Below, one piece after another: positions 50,967 to 59,156 of a stretch of DNA of 64,000 nt. A program made the position numbers and the translations under genes. The notes below the pieces were generated by a model. That model worked only from the letters and a program-made list of their open reading frames with translations, did no database searches and was not told the origin of the DNA. Each line of letters opens with the position of its first letter. Positions within the stretch are counted from its first letter, which is position 1. Origin of the DNA: Roseateles sp. (GTDB lineage Bacteria > Pseudomonadota > Gammaproteobacteria > Burkholderiales > Burkholderiaceae_C); assembly GCA_016790285.1 (NCBI GenBank), contig JAEUPJ010000090.1:23939-87938 (forward strand). Direction: 5' to 3'.

Positions 50967-51758
50967 TCAGAAGTTCAGCGTCGTCGGCCCGGCATCGCGC
51001 GAGGGCGGGCGCAGCAGCTGGCCGAGGGTGCCGGCCATGGCGGCGACCACACCCACGGCCATGCGGCCGGCGTGGCGCAGGCGGCGGGGCTTGGCGGTGC
51101 TGGACGGGCCGGGTTGCCGGGCGGGCTGGGCCACGGCGTGCACCAGGGCCAGTTCCTGCTGGCGCTCCTGCACCAGGAAGAACAAGCGGTTGGGGTCGGC
51201 AAAGCGCTCGGCCAGCACCCGCACGATCTTGAGCTCACGGCGGCGCACCAGCACACCTTGCGGGCGCAGCGTGCAGCCGAGGTTGCGGGCACGCAGGTAC
51301 AGGGCCTTGGCGGCCAGGCGGTCGGGCAGGCAGCCCACGCCGGCGAACAGGCAGTTGGCGAGGTTGAACGTGGCCTCGGGGTGGCCCATGGAAGCGGCGG
51401 CCACGTAGGCGGTCAGGCCAGCGGCTTCGTCGGCGGGGCCGCCGCGGCCGGTCATCAGCACCCGGCCGAGCTGGAAGCGCCCGAGGGCGCTGCGACGCGA
51501 GGCGGCCTTGCGAAAGAGTTCCCGGGCCTGCACGGGGTCGGCCGGCGCGCCCAGGCCTTCGAGCAGGCACAGGCCCAGCATCGCCAGGCCCTCGCCGTCA
51601 CCGGCCTCCGCGGCGGCGCGGAACCAGCCGACGGCGCGCTCGTAGTCGGGCGGCGTCGCGTGGAAGAGCGCCAGGCCGTGCTGGAGCGGGTTGACGGGCG
51701 GCGCGGTCAGCGCAGCGGCAGCAGGGAGGGAGGCGGGGCCCCGGGGCTTGGCTTTCAT
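50967..51758 (-). CDS. Sel1-like repeat protein
   Basis: A 263-residue protein with about four tandem Sel1/TPR-like repeats (residues about 30 to 150), for example AVGWFRAAAEAGDGEGLAMLG and AAASMGHPEATFNLANCLF. Sel1 repeats form a superhelix for protein contacts. The C-terminal part is basic and Pro/Ala-rich with a possible short membrane helix (MAVGVVAAMAGTLGQLL). No signal peptide is seen. The ATG at 51758 lacks a good ribosome site. A partner is unknown. Confidence 0.78.
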   Translation of the reverse strand: MKAKPRGPASLPAAAALTAPPVNPLQHGLALFHATPPDYERAVGWFRAAAEAGDGEGLAMLGLCLLEGLGAPADPVQARELFRKAASRRSALGRFQLGRVLMTGRGGPADEAAGLTAYVAAASMGHPEATFNLANCLFAGVGCLPDRLAAKALYLRARNLGCTLRPQGVLVRRRELKIVRVLAERFADPNRLFFLVQERQQELALVHAVAQPARQPGPSSTAKPRRLRHAGRMAVGVVAAMAGTLGQLLRPPSRDAGPTTLNF

Positions 51759-51902
51759 CCGGTGGGAGACAAGGCGTATCCCTAGATTGTCAATGACAGC
51801 GCCGTCCCGGCCGCCCCCGCAGGAGGGTGGGCGCGCGGGCGAATTCCTGCAATACGCCACGGGCGAGCCATTTCTCTCAACGGCTTGATTGTTTAGCCCG
51901 CT

Positions 51903-52226
51903 TCAGCGCCGGTTCAAGGGGCTCGGCACGGTCCAGAGAATCAGCAGGGCCACCAGCGCCAGCCCCGCGAGCAGGTGGGCGGCATCAACAGGCCCCGGCC
52001 CCCCCGCCAGCAGCATCGCGGCGCCGCAGCCGGCCAGCGTGATGGCACCCCACTGCGCCCAGCGCAGCCATCGGGCCCGGCGGCGCTGCGCGGCAGACAC
52101 GCGCGGCGGCAGCGCCGCCATCACGCGCAGGCTGAAGCCGGCGTCGGCGGGTTCGTCGCCCGCCTGGAGCTGCTCGCGCAGGGCCTGCGCCAGCGGGGAG
52201 GGGTCGTGGAGGTCGGTGTCATTCAT
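51903..52226 (-). CDS. small membrane protein, candidate anti-sigma factor
   Basis: A 107-residue protein with a soluble N-terminal segment of about 50 residues (MNDTDLHDPSPLAQALREQL...) and two membrane helices (WAQWGAITLAGCGAAMLLAG and AHLLAGLALVALLILWTV). This layout, with a cytoplasmic N terminus and membrane helices, is typical of anti-sigma factors of ECF proteins. The ATG at 52226 overlaps the sigma gene stop (ATGA), and the GGAGAAC-type ribosome site is upstream. There is no zinc motif. The role is inferred from position and topology. Confidence 0.65.
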   Translation of the reverse strand: MNDTDLHDPSPLAQALREQLQAGDEPADAGFSLRVMAALPPRVSAAQRRRARWLRWAQWGAITLAGCGAAMLLAGGPGPVDAAHLLAGLALVALLILWTVPSPLNRR

Positions 52227-52768
52227 GGCGTGTTCTCCCAGGCCTGCAGCTGCGCGCGCAGCCGGGCCTTGGCGCGGAGCACCTGGGTCTTGACGGTGCC
52301 CAGGGGCCAGCCCAGCACCTGGGCGGCTTCGGCGTGGCTGAGGTCGGCGCCGTAGCACAGCAGCAGCGCGTGCCGCTGCGCGTCGCTGAGCGTGGCCAGC
52401 GCCCGGTCCAGGTCGATGCGCCAGTCGGCGCCCGGTGCGAAGTCGCCTTCGGCTTCCAGTTCCGGCGCGGCCTCCTCGGCCTGCGGCAGGGCCGGTCGCT
52501 CGGCCGACAGCGCGGAGTAGGCCAGCCGCGTGAGCCAGGTGCGAAACCGCGCCTCGCCGCGAAAACCCGGCAGCGCGCGCCAGGCTCGCACGAAAGCCTC
52601 CTGGGCGAGGTCGTCGGCGCGGCCCTGGTCGCCACGGCAGACGCGGCCCAGCAGCTTGCGCAAATAGCCTTGGTGGGCCTGCACCAGCGCGGCAAAGGCG
52701 GCGCGGTCGCCCGCCGCCGCGCGGGCGACGACGCGCGCTTCCGTCTCGGCAGCGTCGCCAGGCGTCAC
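52223..52768 (-). CDS. ECF-type RNA polymerase sigma factor
   Basis: A 181-residue sigma factor. Region 2 has RAAFAALVQAHQGYLRKLLG, DLAQEAFVRAWRALP and FRTWLTRLAYSALSAER. Region 4 has ALATLSDAQRHALLLCYGADLSHAEAAQVLGWPLGTVKTQVLRAK as consecutive elements. The start is GTG 52768, which overlaps the stop codon of the DUF6249 gene by 4 bp; the frame continues upstream inside that gene. It is sandwiched between a membrane protein and a candidate anti-sigma gene with 4-bp overlaps on both sides. Confidence 0.9.
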   Translation of the reverse strand: MTPGDAAETEARVVARAAAGDRAAFAALVQAHQGYLRKLLGRVCRGDQGRADDLAQEAFVRAWRALPGFRGEARFRTWLTRLAYSALSAERPALPQAEEAAPELEAEGDFAPGADWRIDLDRALATLSDAQRHALLLCYGADLSHAEAAQVLGWPLGTVKTQVLRAKARLRAQLQAWENTP

Positions 52769-53172
52769 TGCGGCTGCTGCTTGCGCTCGAAGGCCCAGTA
52801 CACGCCGAGCGCGCAGCCGATGAACAGCGGCAGCAGGCCGATGCTCCACAGCCATGCGCCCGGCATCATCAGCGAGAACATGCCCATCAGGCCCAGGCCC
52901 ACGGCGATGTTGATGAGCGCGGGCACCAGGATCTTGTTGGGGTTGGCCGCATCGCGCCGGGCGCGGTGCCAATCGCTGTCCTGCGCCGCCTCGGCCAGCA
53001 GCTCTGGCGGAATGGGCTGCCCGGCGCGGGCGATCTCGCGGATGGTCTCGTGGCGCTGCCGGTCGCTGTGTGCCTTGCCGAGGTAGTGCGAGACGATGGC
53101 CACGATGGGGATCAGCAGCGCCAGGATGGGAATCATCAGCGGCAGCCAGGCTTGGAAGTTCTCGAAGAACAT
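52765..53172 (-). CDS. DUF6249-like membrane protein
   Basis: A 135-residue protein with an N-terminal membrane helix (LPLMIPILALLIPIVAIVSHYLG), a charged cytoplasmic segment of about 55 residues (RQRHETIREIARAGQPIPPELL) and a hydrophobic C-terminal pair (LVPALINIAVGLGLMGMFSL and WSIGLLPLFIGCALGVYWAF). The pattern matches DUF6249 proteins, which often sit next to sigma factors. It is the first gene of the three-gene operon. Its function is not known; a sensor or scaffold for the sigma pathway is possible. Confidence 0.7.
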   Translation of the reverse strand: MFFENFQAWLPLMIPILALLIPIVAIVSHYLGKAHSDRQRHETIREIARAGQPIPPELLAEAAQDSDWHRARRDAANPNKILVPALINIAVGLGLMGMFSLMMPGAWLWSIGLLPLFIGCALGVYWAFERKQQPQ

Positions 53173-53264
53173 GGGATGGGCTCCAGGTCAGGGGAAGGAA
53201 GAGGGTGGATGCTTCCTTGGAGCGCTGAGGCGCGCGGTTTGGATTCACCCGGGCCCAAAAATCG

Positions 53265-55598
53265 TCACTGCACCTCCCACCAGGCCGGCAGCAGCGCCCG
53301 CACGTCGGGCCGGGCGTAGCGGCGGTCCAGCAGCCAGACCCAGCCGCGGTCGTCGGCCGAGCGCAGCACGCGCCCGGCGGCCTGCACGACCTTCTGCAGG
53401 CCGGGCACGAGGTCGGCGTAGCCGTGGTCGGCGCCGAAGAGGCTGTCCAGGCGCTCGCGGATCATGTCCTGCAGCGGCGACACCGGCGGCAGGCCGAGCG
53501 TGGCGATGAAGGCGCCGATGAGCCGCGTGCCGGGCAGGTCCACGCCTTCGGCGAAGGCGCCGCCCAGCACCGCGAAGCCGATGCCCCGGCCGTCGGGCAC
53601 GAAGCGGTCGAGGAAGGCGCGCCGCGCGCCGTCGCCCATCGCGCGCGACTGGCTCCACTGCGGCAGCTGCGGGTGTCGCCGGGCCAGCCGCGCGGCGGCC
53701 TTGTCGAGGTAGTCGAAGCTGCTGAAGAAGGCCAGGTAGTTGCCGGGGTGCTCCTCGAACTGCGTGGCAAGCAGGTCCACGAGGGCGTCCAGCGAGGCCT
53801 CGCGGTGGTCGTAGCGCGTGGACAGCCGGTGGGCCACGCGCACGCTCAGGTGCTCGGGCGGGAAGGGCGCGGGCACGTCGATCCAGGCGGTGTCCTCGGG
53901 CAGGCCGAGCAGCTGGCGCGGGTAGTCGGGCGGGCCGAGCGTGGCCGAGAAGAGCGTGACGCTGGCCAGCGCCTCGAAGCGCTCCTTCAGGAAGTGCCCG
54001 GGGACGATGTTGCGCACCGACAGGACCACGTCGCGCCCGGGGTCGGCCGCGGCGTCCCCGGGCAGCAGCGACAGGGTGGCCGGCGCGGCGGTCGCAGCAT
54101 CCGCGGGCGCGGCGCGGCGCTGCAGGTCGCACAGGGAATGCGTGTCGAAGCGGTCCAGCAGCCGCTGCAGTGCGAGCACCTCGAAATAGAACTGCAGCAT
54201 CGGCCCCACGTCCAGCGGGTGGTTTTGCACGTGCTCGGCCAGCGCCGCGTTCACGCGCTGCAGCGCGTCGGCGAGGTCGTCGGGGATTTCCTTGAGCGGC
54301 TCGAAGTCGGCGCTCTGGCTGGCGGCCAGGTCGGCCAGCTCTGCGGCCAGGCGGCGCAGCGGGGCGCGCAGGGCCACGGGCGCCTCGGCCAGCACCTCCC
54401 GCACGCGGGTGAGGCTCAGCGCGGTGCTGTACATGTCGCGCGTGCGGTCGATGAGGTTGTGGGCCTCGTCCACCAGCAGCGCGAGCTGCCAGCCCTGCGA
54501 CTGCGCCAGGCCGTAGAGCTGGCCGTGGGGGTCGAAGGCGTGGTGCACGTCGCCCACCACCACGTCAGCCCAGCGCAGCAGCTCCTGGCCGAGGTAGTAG
54601 GGGCACAGGCCGTGCTGCAGCGCGATGCGGCGCTGGGCGGCAGCGTCCAGCCAGCCGGCGGCCACGGCCTCGGCGCGCGCGGCGGGCAGCTTGTCGTAGA
54701 AGCTGCTGGCCAGCGGGCAGGCGTCGCCATGGCAGGCCAGCGTCGGGTGCTCGCAGGCCTGCTCCTTGGCCACCAGCGTCATCACGCGCAGGGCGCGGCC
54801 GGGCGTGTGCTCGCGCAGCGCGTGCAGGGCTTCCAGCGCGGTGATGCGCCCGGTGCCCTTGCAGGTCATGTAGCCGATCTTGTCGAGCTGGCGGCCCGGC
54901 ATGGCGCGCAGCAGCGGGTAGAGCGTGCCCAGCGTCTTGCCGATGCCCGTGGGCGCCTGGGCCAGCAGGCAGCGACCATTGGCGGCCACGCGGTAGACGG
55001 CCTCGGCCAGCAGGCGCTGCCCCGGGCGCAGCTCGCCGAGCGGGAAGGGCAGGGCGGCGAGGCCCTGGTCGCGCGCGCTGCGGTGAGCGGCTTCCTGCTG
55101 CGCCCAGGCCTCGAAGGCGCGGCAGCGCGCTTCGAAGCTGGCCTGCAGCGTGGCGGCCGTGGCCTTCTGGCGCAGCACCGTCTCGTTCTGCGTGTCGGCA
55201 TCCACGTAGACGAGGGCCAGCTCCAGCTCGGCCAGGCCGCGTTCGGCGGCAATCAGTGCGCCGTAGGTTTCCAGCTGCGCCCAGTGCAGGGCCTGGCGGT
55301 TCTCCGGGATGCGCTCGACCGGGCCGCGGATGGTCTTGATCTCTTCCAGCCGGTTCACATCGGCTTCAAAGCCGTCGGCGCGGCCGCGCACGCGCAGCGA
55401 GCCCCACTGGCCTTCCAGCGGCAACTCGGTCTCGTAGCCGGGCGAGCGCCGGGCGTAGACGGCCATCTGGCCGGCCTGGCCCTCCAGCGCGGTGGCCGAG
55501 GGCGTGAAGCGCCGGTCGAGGTCGCCGCGCTTGGCGGTGAACTCGCACAGGCTGCGCACCGAGACGGTGTAGGTCCAGTCGCTCATCGGCAGGGGCAT
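53265..55598 (-). CDS. DinG/XPD-type helicase with N-terminal RecB/Cas4-like nuclease motif
   Basis: A 777-residue protein. Residues about 1 to 125 show the PD-(D/E)xK pattern: Asp75 (RGRADGF), E86-I-K88 (EEIKTIRG) and Q108-x3-Y112. Residues about 190 to 777 form an iron-sulfur superfamily 2 helicase with Walker A APTGIGKT, four cysteines at 282, 289, 294 and 332 in the XPD-type insertion, DEAH (VDEAHNL) and motifs FSATLG and QAAGRVLR. The whole may unwind and cut branched or damaged DNA. Starts at ATG 55598 and 55586 both have weak ribosome sites. Confidence 0.85.
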   Translation of the reverse strand: MPLPMSDWTYTVSVRSLCEFTAKRGDLDRRFTPSATALEGQAGQMAVYARRSPGYETELPLEGQWGSLRVRGRADGFEADVNRLEEIKTIRGPVERIPENRQALHWAQLETYGALIAAERGLAELELALVYVDADTQNETVLRQKATAATLQASFEARCRAFEAWAQQEAAHRSARDQGLAALPFPLGELRPGQRLLAEAVYRVAANGRCLLAQAPTGIGKTLGTLYPLLRAMPGRQLDKIGYMTCKGTGRITALEALHALREHTPGRALRVMTLVAKEQACEHPTLACHGDACPLASSFYDKLPAARAEAVAAGWLDAAAQRRIALQHGLCPYYLGQELLRWADVVVGDVHHAFDPHGQLYGLAQSQGWQLALLVDEAHNLIDRTRDMYSTALSLTRVREVLAEAPVALRAPLRRLAAELADLAASQSADFEPLKEIPDDLADALQRVNAALAEHVQNHPLDVGPMLQFYFEVLALQRLLDRFDTHSLCDLQRRAAPADAATAAPATLSLLPGDAAADPGRDVVLSVRNIVPGHFLKERFEALASVTLFSATLGPPDYPRQLLGLPEDTAWIDVPAPFPPEHLSVRVAHRLSTRYDHREASLDALVDLLATQFEEHPGNYLAFFSSFDYLDKAAARLARRHPQLPQWSQSRAMGDGARRAFLDRFVPDGRGIGFAVLGGAFAEGVDLPGTRLIGAFIATLGLPPVSPLQDMIRERLDSLFGADHGYADLVPGLQKVVQAAGRVLRSADDRGWVWLLDRRYARPDVRALLPAWWEVQ

Positions 55599-55673
55599 GC
55601 GCCCAATGCCCTGCTGCCCCGCAGACTTGGGGGTGGCGGCATGATGGGGCTTGGATCAACAGGCAGGTGGCGC

Positions 55674-56051
55674 ATGACGGCGATGAATGTACTGGGCACG
55701 CCTTTGCAGGCCTGCTCCTTCGACCCCCTGACGGGCTTCCTGCGCGACGGCTGCTGCACGGCCGACGAGCACGACCGCGGCACCCACCTGGTCTGCGCGC
55801 GGGTGACGGCGGAGTTCCTCGACTTCTCCCAGGCGCGCGGCAACGACCTCGTCACACCGCGTCCGCAGTGGCGTTTCGCCGGCCTGAAGCCCGGCGACCG
55901 CTGGTGCCTGTGCGCCACGCGCTGGCTGGAAGCCCACGAGGCCGGCGTGGCGCCGCCCGTGGTGCTGGAGGCGACGCATGCGCTGGTGCTGCGCCTGATC
56001 CCGCTGGCGACGCTGCAGGCCAGCGCACTGGCGCCGCGCGAGGCACGCTAG
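55674..56051 (+). CDS. DUF2237 family protein
   Basis: A 125-residue soluble protein of the DUF2237 family. Conserved blocks are NVLGTPLQACSFDPLTGFLRDGCC, DRGTHLVCARVTAEFLDFSQARGNDL and FAGLKPGDRWCLCATRW. It has several cysteines, among them CC and CLC, that may be metal-binding or redox-active. The family has no assigned function. It is divergent from the helicase and convergent with the amidase, with 2 nt between stop codons. Confidence 0.92.
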   Translation: MTAMNVLGTPLQACSFDPLTGFLRDGCCTADEHDRGTHLVCARVTAEFLDFSQARGNDLVTPRPQWRFAGLKPGDRWCLCATRWLEAHEAGVAPPVVLEATHALVLRLIPLATLQASALAPREAR

Positions 56052-56053
56052 CG

Positions 56054-57835
56054 TCAAAAGCCGGGCGGCCGCTCACCGGCCACGCCCGCGGCCCGCTCCA
56101 GCGCCAGGCCGGCCTGGGCCAACACGCCTTCCTCGAACAGCCGCCCGATCAGCGTCACGCCGTGCGGCACGCGCCGGGGCGAGGCGAACTTGGGCGCCGG
56201 CCGCGCCGGGTCGGGCGCCCAGTCGCTGCGGGCCTCGGTGACGGTGGTGAAGCCGGTGCGCAGCGTGAGGCTGGGGTGGCCCGTGTGGTTGGAGAGGGTG
56301 AGCATCTCCTCGCGCATCGAGGGCACGAGCAGCAGGTCCACCTCGCCCATGAGGCGGGCCATCTCCTGCGCCACCATGCGGCGCAGCCGGTCGGCCTGCA
56401 CGAAGTCGACCGCCGACAGGAAGCGCGACATCCGGAAGAAGTTGGGCCAGGCGTCGGGCAGCTGCATGCCGAGCTGGTCCACCCCGTGGCTCAGCGTGAG
56501 GTCCTCGAAGGCCGCGGCGGCCTCGGCGAACAGGATGAGGTTCAGGCTGTCGTAGGGCCAGGCGGGCAGTTGCACGGGCACGGGCTGCATGCCGAGCTGG
56601 CGCACCATCGCGAGGGCCTGGCGGTCGACGTCGATGGCTGGGGCCTGGTCCATCCAGGCCGGCACGTAGCCCACCTTCAGGCCCTTGACCGACGCCCGCG
56701 CGTCGAAGTGCAGCCGCGCGGGTACTGAGCCGGTGTCGCCGGCATCCGGGCCGCTGATGGCCTGCAGCACCAGCATCGCGTCCTCGACGCTGCGGGTCAT
56801 GGGGCCGAGCTTGTCGAGCGACCAGCACAGCGTCATGGCCCCGGTGCGCGGCACGCGGCCGAAGGTCGGGCGCAGGCCCGTCAGCCCGCAGCGCATGCTC
56901 GGGCCGATGATGCTGCCGCCGGTTTCGCTGCCAATGGCAAAACCCACCAGGCCGGCCGCCGTGGCCGCGCCGGGGCCGGCGCTGGAGCCGGACGAGCCTT
57001 CCTCCGGCAGCCACGGGTTCATCGTCTGGCCGCCGAACCACACGTCGTTCATGGCGAGCGCGCCCAGGCTCAGCTTGGCCAGCAGCACGGCGCCGGCGGC
57101 CTGCAATCGCTTCACGACGACGGCATCGGCGGCGGGCACGCGGTGGCGGAAAGGCTCGGCGCCGTAGGTGGTGGGGATGCCGGCGGTGTCCAGCAGGTCC
57201 TTCAGCCCGTAGGGAATGCCGTGCAGCGGGCCCCGGTAGCGGCCGGCGGCAATCTCACGGTCGGCCTGGGCGGCCTGGGCGAGGGCATGGTCGGCGGTGA
57301 GCGTGATGACCGAGCGGAGCTTGGTATCGAGCCGCGCGATGCGGGCCAGATACAGGCGGGTGAGGCGTTCGGACGTGATCGCGCGGGTCTCGATCCAGCG
57401 CGACAGCAGCGTCACCGGGGCGTGGGCGATGTCGGCGTCGTCGGCCGGCAGCGGTGGCACCGGGCCGGCCGAGCGCACGAACCGGTTGCGCGCCGGGCCG
57501 AGGCCCGTGCGGCCGAGTGCCGGGTTCCATTGCGACGCGGGTGCCACGGTCTCGGGGATGGTGATGCGCCGCGGCCCGTCGCGGCGGTCGGCCAGGCCGG
57601 CCAGGCTGCTCGGCCAGGTCGAGGCCGCGAGCGCGCGCTCGGCCTCGCTCAGCTGCACCCGCATCAACTTCTCGGCCTCGGCGAAGGTGGCGCTCGTCAC
57701 CGCAGGCCCCGCGGCCGGCGCCGTGCCGAAGGTGGGCGGTGTGCCGGGTGGCGGCGGCGTCTGGGCGCTGGCCAGGGCGGTGGCGCCGATGAGGCCGGCG
57801 GGGGCATGCGCGAGAAAGTGTCGACGTGAGGACAT
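56054..57835 (-). CDS. exported amidase signature family protein
   Basis: A 593-residue amidase with an apparent Tat-type signal (MSSRRHFLAHAPAGLIG). The Ser-cisSer-Lys centre is visible: Lys in YGLKDLLDTAG, the Gly/Ser-rich stretch GSSGSSAGPGAATAAGLVGF and IGSETGGSIIGPS. The family hydrolyses linear amides, among them aryl amides, urea-like compounds and peptide amides. The long N-terminal segment before the signature domain is unusual. The substrate is unknown. Confidence 0.92.
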   Translation of the reverse strand: MSSRRHFLAHAPAGLIGATALASAQTPPPPGTPPTFGTAPAAGPAVTSATFAEAEKLMRVQLSEAERALAASTWPSSLAGLADRRDGPRRITIPETVAPASQWNPALGRTGLGPARNRFVRSAGPVPPLPADDADIAHAPVTLLSRWIETRAITSERLTRLYLARIARLDTKLRSVITLTADHALAQAAQADREIAAGRYRGPLHGIPYGLKDLLDTAGIPTTYGAEPFRHRVPAADAVVVKRLQAAGAVLLAKLSLGALAMNDVWFGGQTMNPWLPEEGSSGSSAGPGAATAAGLVGFAIGSETGGSIIGPSMRCGLTGLRPTFGRVPRTGAMTLCWSLDKLGPMTRSVEDAMLVLQAISGPDAGDTGSVPARLHFDARASVKGLKVGYVPAWMDQAPAIDVDRQALAMVRQLGMQPVPVQLPAWPYDSLNLILFAEAAAAFEDLTLSHGVDQLGMQLPDAWPNFFRMSRFLSAVDFVQADRLRRMVAQEMARLMGEVDLLLVPSMREEMLTLSNHTGHPSLTLRTGFTTVTEARSDWAPDPARPAPKFASPRRVPHGVTLIGRLFEEGVLAQAGLALERAAGVAGERPPGF

Positions 57836-57860
57836 GGGCGGGTGGCTCCGGCAGTCGGGC

Positions 57861-59069
57861 TCAGAAGAGCGGCAGATTCTCCCGTGCCGGCTCTTGCCCC
57901 TTCGGCGCGCTGGGCGCTGCGGCCGCCACCTCGCTGGCGTGCACCAGGTTGCCCACGCGCACGCCCATCAGGCGCAGGCGCTTGTCGAAGGTCACGCGCT
58001 TCAGGCACTGGCCCACGGCGCGGCGGATGTCGGCAGCGCCGGCCACGGGCGACTTGAGCGTCTGGTCGCGCGTGACGGTCACGAAGCCCTCGAAGCGCAG
58101 CTTGATGCCCACCGTCTTGCCGGCGTAGCGTTTGCGCGCCAGGTCCTGCGACAGGCGCTCGCACAGGTCGTCCATGATCTGCCCGAGCAGCTGCCGGTCG
58201 TGCACGGCGTGCAGGTCGCGCTCGAAGGTGGTCTCGCGGCTGACCGACACCGGCTCGCTGTGCGTGACCACCGGCCGCGCGTCGCGCCCGTGGGCCGCGT
58301 TGTGCAGCCAGTGGCCGTAGCTTTCGCCGAACTGCTCCACCAGCCAGGCCGGGTCGGCGGCGGCGATGTCGCCCACGGTCTGCAGGCCGAGCTTGACGAG
58401 CTTCTCCCCCGCCTTGGGGCCGATGCCGTTGATCTTGCGCACCGCCAGCGGCCAGATGCGGTTGGGGATGTCGTCCAGTGTCAGCACGGCAATGCCGTCA
58501 GGCTTGTCGAGCTCGCTGGCGATCTTGCTGAGCAGCTTGTTGGGCGTGATGCCGATGGAGCAGGTCAGGCCCGTGGCGCGCCAGACCGAGTTCTTGATCT
58601 CGCGGGCCACCGCCTTCACGCCACCCAGCGGGTCATGCCCGACGGCGTCGCGCACGCCCGGCACGTCGCTCAGGTCGATGTAGATCTCGTCGATGCCGCG
58701 GTCCTCGATGACCGGCGCGACCTCGGCCACCGCCGCCTTGAACAGGCGCGAGTACTTGCGGTAGCTGTCGAAGTCGGCGGGCAGCAGGATGGCGTCGGGC
58801 GCGCGCAAGGCCGCCTTCATGAGGCCCATCGCGGAGAACACGCCGAGGTCGCGCGCGGCGTACGTGCTGGTGGTGACGACGCCGCGGCCGGTGTAGTTGC
58901 GCAGCCGGGCGTACTCCCAGCTGCCGTCCTCGCGCTGGCGCGGCGCGTCGGCCCGCCGCCCGCCGATGACGACGGCCTCGCCCTTGAGCTGCGGATAGCG
59001 CAGCAACTCGACGGACGCGTAGAAGGCGTCCATGTCGAGGTGGGCGATCCAGCGATCGGGCAACTGCAT
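57861..59069 (-). CDS. dinB: DNA polymerase IV (Y family)
   Basis: A 402-residue translesion polymerase. The catalytic acids are in AHLDMDAFYASVE (Asp12 and Asp14) and in the DEIYIDLSD segment. Further blocks are STYAARDLGVFSAMG, SIGITPNKLLSKIASELDKPDG and KINGIGPKAGEKL of the helix-hairpin-helix. The little-finger domain and a short C-terminal tail follow; no obvious canonical clamp-binding peptide is evident at the end. It extends lesions with low fidelity. It is divergent from the patatin gene. Confidence 0.94.
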   Translation of the reverse strand: MQLPDRWIAHLDMDAFYASVELLRYPQLKGEAVVIGGRRADAPRQREDGSWEYARLRNYTGRGVVTTSTYAARDLGVFSAMGLMKAALRAPDAILLPADFDSYRKYSRLFKAAVAEVAPVIEDRGIDEIYIDLSDVPGVRDAVGHDPLGGVKAVAREIKNSVWRATGLTCSIGITPNKLLSKIASELDKPDGIAVLTLDDIPNRIWPLAVRKINGIGPKAGEKLVKLGLQTVGDIAAADPAWLVEQFGESYGHWLHNAAHGRDARPVVTHSEPVSVSRETTFERDLHAVHDRQLLGQIMDDLCERLSQDLARKRYAGKTVGIKLRFEGFVTVTRDQTLKSPVAGAADIRRAVGQCLKRVTFDKRLRLMGVRVGNLVHASEVAAAAPSAPKGQEPARENLPLF

Positions 59070-59156
59070 GGGGTGGAATTGTGGGGCGCTGTCATGTCAG
59101 CGGCTGGCAGCATGGGCAGAATGCGCCGGCCGCCACCTTCCTGCGAGAGACGCCCG

